Source of the DNA: an uncultured Clostridium sp.
GTDB taxonomy: Bacteria > Bacillota > Clostridia > TANB77 > CAG-508
Length of the DNA: 7,703 bases
Direction: 5' to 3'
Assembly (NCBI GenBank): GCA_900556945.1
Contig: USQP01000029.1
Location: forward strand, 1 to 7,703
The first letter of the stretch is position 1; every line of letters starts with the position of its first letter. The notes beneath the pieces are model-generated. The model did no database searches, had not been told where the DNA came from, and worked only from the letters and a program-made list of their open reading frames with translations. The position numbers were made by a program, and so were the translations under genes. Below, in pieces: positions 6,189 through 7,703 of this stretch.

Positions 6189-7115
6189 TTATTCTTTATC
6201 AGTTTTTTTGAATTTTTTCTTATCATCTGTCATAACTTCTTTTATAGCACCTAAGCTACTTAAAGCACTAGTTGCCTCAAAAGGAATGAATACTTTATTA
6301 GCATCACCCTTAGCAACTTCTTGAAGAGCTTCTAAAGATTTTAATTGAACAAGAGTATCATTTGGGTCAGCCTTTTTCATAGCATCATAAACCATTTGAA
6401 TTTCTTTTGCTTTAGCATCAGCAACTTCTTTAATAGCTTGTGCTTCACCGGCGGCTCTTCTAATTCTAGCTTCTTTATCAGCTTCAGCTTCTAAGATAGC
6501 AGCTTGCTTTTTACCTTCAGCAATGGTAATAGCAGATTGTCTTTGAGCTTCAGACTCTAAGATGATAGCCCTCTTATTTCTTTCTGCATTCATTTCTTTT
6601 TCCATGGCGTCTCGAATATCAGCAGGAGGGTTAATATCTTTAATTTCAACTCGATCAATTTTACATCCCCATCTGTCGGTTGCTTCATCTAATACAATTC
6701 TTAATTGATTGTTAATACCATCTCTAGAACTAAAGGTTTCATCTAAATCCATTTTACCAATAATATCACGAATGGTTGTAATAGCAAGATATTCGATACC
6801 TTTCTTTAAACTTTGAATTTCATAAACTGCTTTTGCAGGATCTGTTATTTGATAGAAAACAACAGTATCTATAGTAATTGTAACATTATCTTTTGTAATA
6901 ACTCCTTGAGGTGGTACGTCCATAGTTTGTTGTTTTAAACTTACAACACTTCTAACGTGATCAAAGAAAGGAACAATAATAGTAAGACCTGCATCTGCTA
7001 CTTTATAAAATTTACCTAACCTTTCTATGATATATACCTCAGATTGTTTAACGATTTTAATAGACATGGCTGCTATTATTAGAATAATAACAAGTAGTAC
7101 TAATAAAAACCACAT
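6189..7115 (-). CDS. SPFH/stomatin-family membrane protein (QmcA-like)
   Basis: A 308-residue membrane-anchored SPFH protein resembling E. coli QmcA (YbbK) and stomatins, which assemble into oligomeric scaffolds in the cytoplasmic membrane and are thought to organise membrane microdomains or proteases. One hydrophobic helix spans residues 2-17. The SPFH domain (about 19-185) carries ERLGKFYKV (31-39), DAGLTIIVPF (41-50), DVPPQGVITKDNVTI (66-80), a WGCKIDRVEIKDINPP segment (149-164) and IRDAMEKEMNAERNKRA (167-183). Residues about 170-250 are an Ala/Glu/Lys-rich coiled coil of the kind that drives oligomerisation, and a short Lys-rich tail follows. Length matches the family. AAGGAGG at 7124-7130 lies 8 nt before the ATG. 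It is second in an operon behind a short NfeD gene, the standard SPFH-NfeD partnership, with 56 bp between them. Confidence 0.93.
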   Translation of the reverse strand: MWFLLVLLVIILIIAAMSIKIVKQSEVYIIERLGKFYKVADAGLTIIVPFFDHVRSVVSLKQQTMDVPPQGVITKDNVTITIDTVVFYQITDPAKAVYEIQSLKKGIEYLAITTIRDIIGKMDLDETFSSRDGINNQLRIVLDEATDRWGCKIDRVEIKDINPPADIRDAMEKEMNAERNKRAIILESEAQRQSAITIAEGKKQAAILEAEADKEARIRRAAGEAQAIKEVADAKAKEIQMVYDAMKKADPNDTLVQLKSLEALQEVAKGDANKVFIPFEATSALSSLGAIKEVMTDDKKKFKKTDKE

Positions 7116-7171
7116 AATAAATTCCTCCTTATATTATAAATTTATATAAATTAAAAAATTAAAAACTTAAG

Positions 7172-7618
7172 TTATAAATTAGAATGTATTTTAGCAGGGG
7201 TAACAATTGCCTTTACACCTTTTATTTCTAAAATTTTTACTTCACTGTCTTTAGGTATGATAGAAGAATTATTTTCACCAATTGCAGACCATACTTCTCC
7301 ATTAACCTTTATTTGACCAGTTGATTGAATAGAATTAATTTCTTGAGTTACGATTCCGGTTTTACCAATTATGGAATATACATTTGTTTCGATTGGACTT
7401 TTAGTTTTGGCAAATTTTTTTACAAAAGGTTTGGTAGCAAATAGCAATATAGTAGAAGATACCACGAATACAGCTGTTTGAATAAAAATGCTATCGGTAA
7501 AAAAACTAGTAATCATTGCCAATAATGAACCAATAGATAGCCAAAAGATTAAAAATCCAACTGTCATAATTTCAACAATTAAAAATATTCCTGCTAAAAT
7601 TAACCAAATATACCACAT
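7172..7618 (-). CDS. Short NfeD family membrane protein
   Basis: A 148-residue NfeD protein of the short (NfeD1b, YbbJ-like) type without the ClpP-like protease domain found in long NfeD. Three hydrophobic segments are visible (about 2-22, 23-40 and 44-62), followed by the soluble OB-fold domain (about 84-140): IGKTGIVTQEI (84-94), GQIKVNGEVWSAIG (101-114) and SEVKILEIKGVKAIVTP (125-141). Short NfeD proteins are encoded beside an SPFH partner and are believed to bind it through this OB-fold; here the partner is the next gene. Length agrees with E. coli YbbJ (about 150). CCTCCTT at 7630-7636 gives an AAGGAGG site 11 nt before the ATG. Only 37 bp of genomic DNA remain upstream, so its promoter is not visible. 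Confidence 0.9.
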   Translation of the reverse strand: MWYIWLILAGIFLIVEIMTVGFLIFWLSIGSLLAMITSFFTDSIFIQTAVFVVSSTILLFATKPFVKKFAKTKSPIETNVYSIIGKTGIVTQEINSIQSTGQIKVNGEVWSAIGENNSSIIPKDSEVKILEIKGVKAIVTPAKIHSNL

Positions 7619-7655
7619 GAAAATTAAATCCTCCTTAATTTACCAACTAATAATA

Positions 7656-7703
7656 CTGTCTCTTATACACATCTGACGCTGCCGACGAAGCTAGAAGTGT
7701 AGA
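7656..7703 (-). other. Illumina Nextera adapter (P5/i5 side), not genomic
   Basis: CTGTCTCTTATACACATCT (7656-7674) is the mosaic end in reverse, then GACGCTGCCGACGA (7675-7688) is the Read 1 adapter, AGCTAGAA (7689-7696) fits an i5 index (from memory the reverse complement of S515), and GTGTAGA (7697-7703) begins the P5 primer in reverse. Genomic sequence ends at 7655. Confidence 0.98.

Noticed and set aside
50..7618. Use of TGA as a tryptophan codon, since none of the eight genes stops with TGA
   Set aside because: All tryptophans in the conserved proteins are TGG and no gene needs a TGA read-through; eight stops are too few to show TGA avoidance in AT-rich DNA.
30..7674. Perfect 19-bp inverted repeats at 30-48 and 7656-7674, as if the window were a Tn5-type composite transposon
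   Set aside because: They are Tn5 mosaic ends from Nextera library preparation, directly flanked by index and P7/P5 primer sequences; the genes between them are housekeeping genes.

Overview
The window is a contig from a strongly AT-rich bacterium with AGGAGG-type ribosome binding sites, TGG as the tryptophan codon and A-ending codons dominating. Gene content (2,3-BPG-independent phosphoglycerate mutase, a YezG/DUF600 protein, a NifU-like/GGGtGRT pair) points to a low-GC Bacillota, most likely an anaerobic Clostridia-type organism; this assignment is inference. Both ends are not genomic: positions 1-48 and 7656-7703 are Illumina Nextera library adapters with index sequences, so real DNA is only 49-7655 and the gene at the left edge is cut by the contig end.

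Left to right on the + strand: the C-terminal three quarters of phosphoglycerate kinase (pgk); a 187-bp gap holding several inverted repeats; triosephosphate isomerase (tpiA); phosphoglycerate mutase (gpmI) 15 nt later; and, 6 nt after that, a DUF600/YezG-like protein with a charged C-terminal extension. These look like one lower-glycolysis operon with an unexpected passenger. After a 126-bp gap with three consecutive inverted repeats come a NifU-like iron-sulfur scaffold protein and a GGGtGRT-family protein of unknown function, a pair that is often found together. A strong Rho-independent terminator at 6061-6088 closes the + strand block.

On the - strand, converging on the first block, lies a two-gene membrane operon: a short NfeD protein followed by a stomatin/QmcA-type SPFH protein, ending at a second hairpin terminator shared between the converging units.

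The main unexplained structure is a 30-nt near-palindromic element (TGTCCA...TGGACA arms, GGGGACGTTTCC core) present twice in opposite orientation, at 1060-1089 just before the tpiA ribosome binding site and at 4947-4976 between the NifU-like and GGGtGRT genes, with a related half-copy at 4981-4996. The best candidate for undescribed biology is the NifU-like/GGGtGRT pair, followed by this repeat family and the orphan YezG-like gene in a glycolytic operon. No CRISPR array, tRNA, rRNA or insertion sequence was seen.
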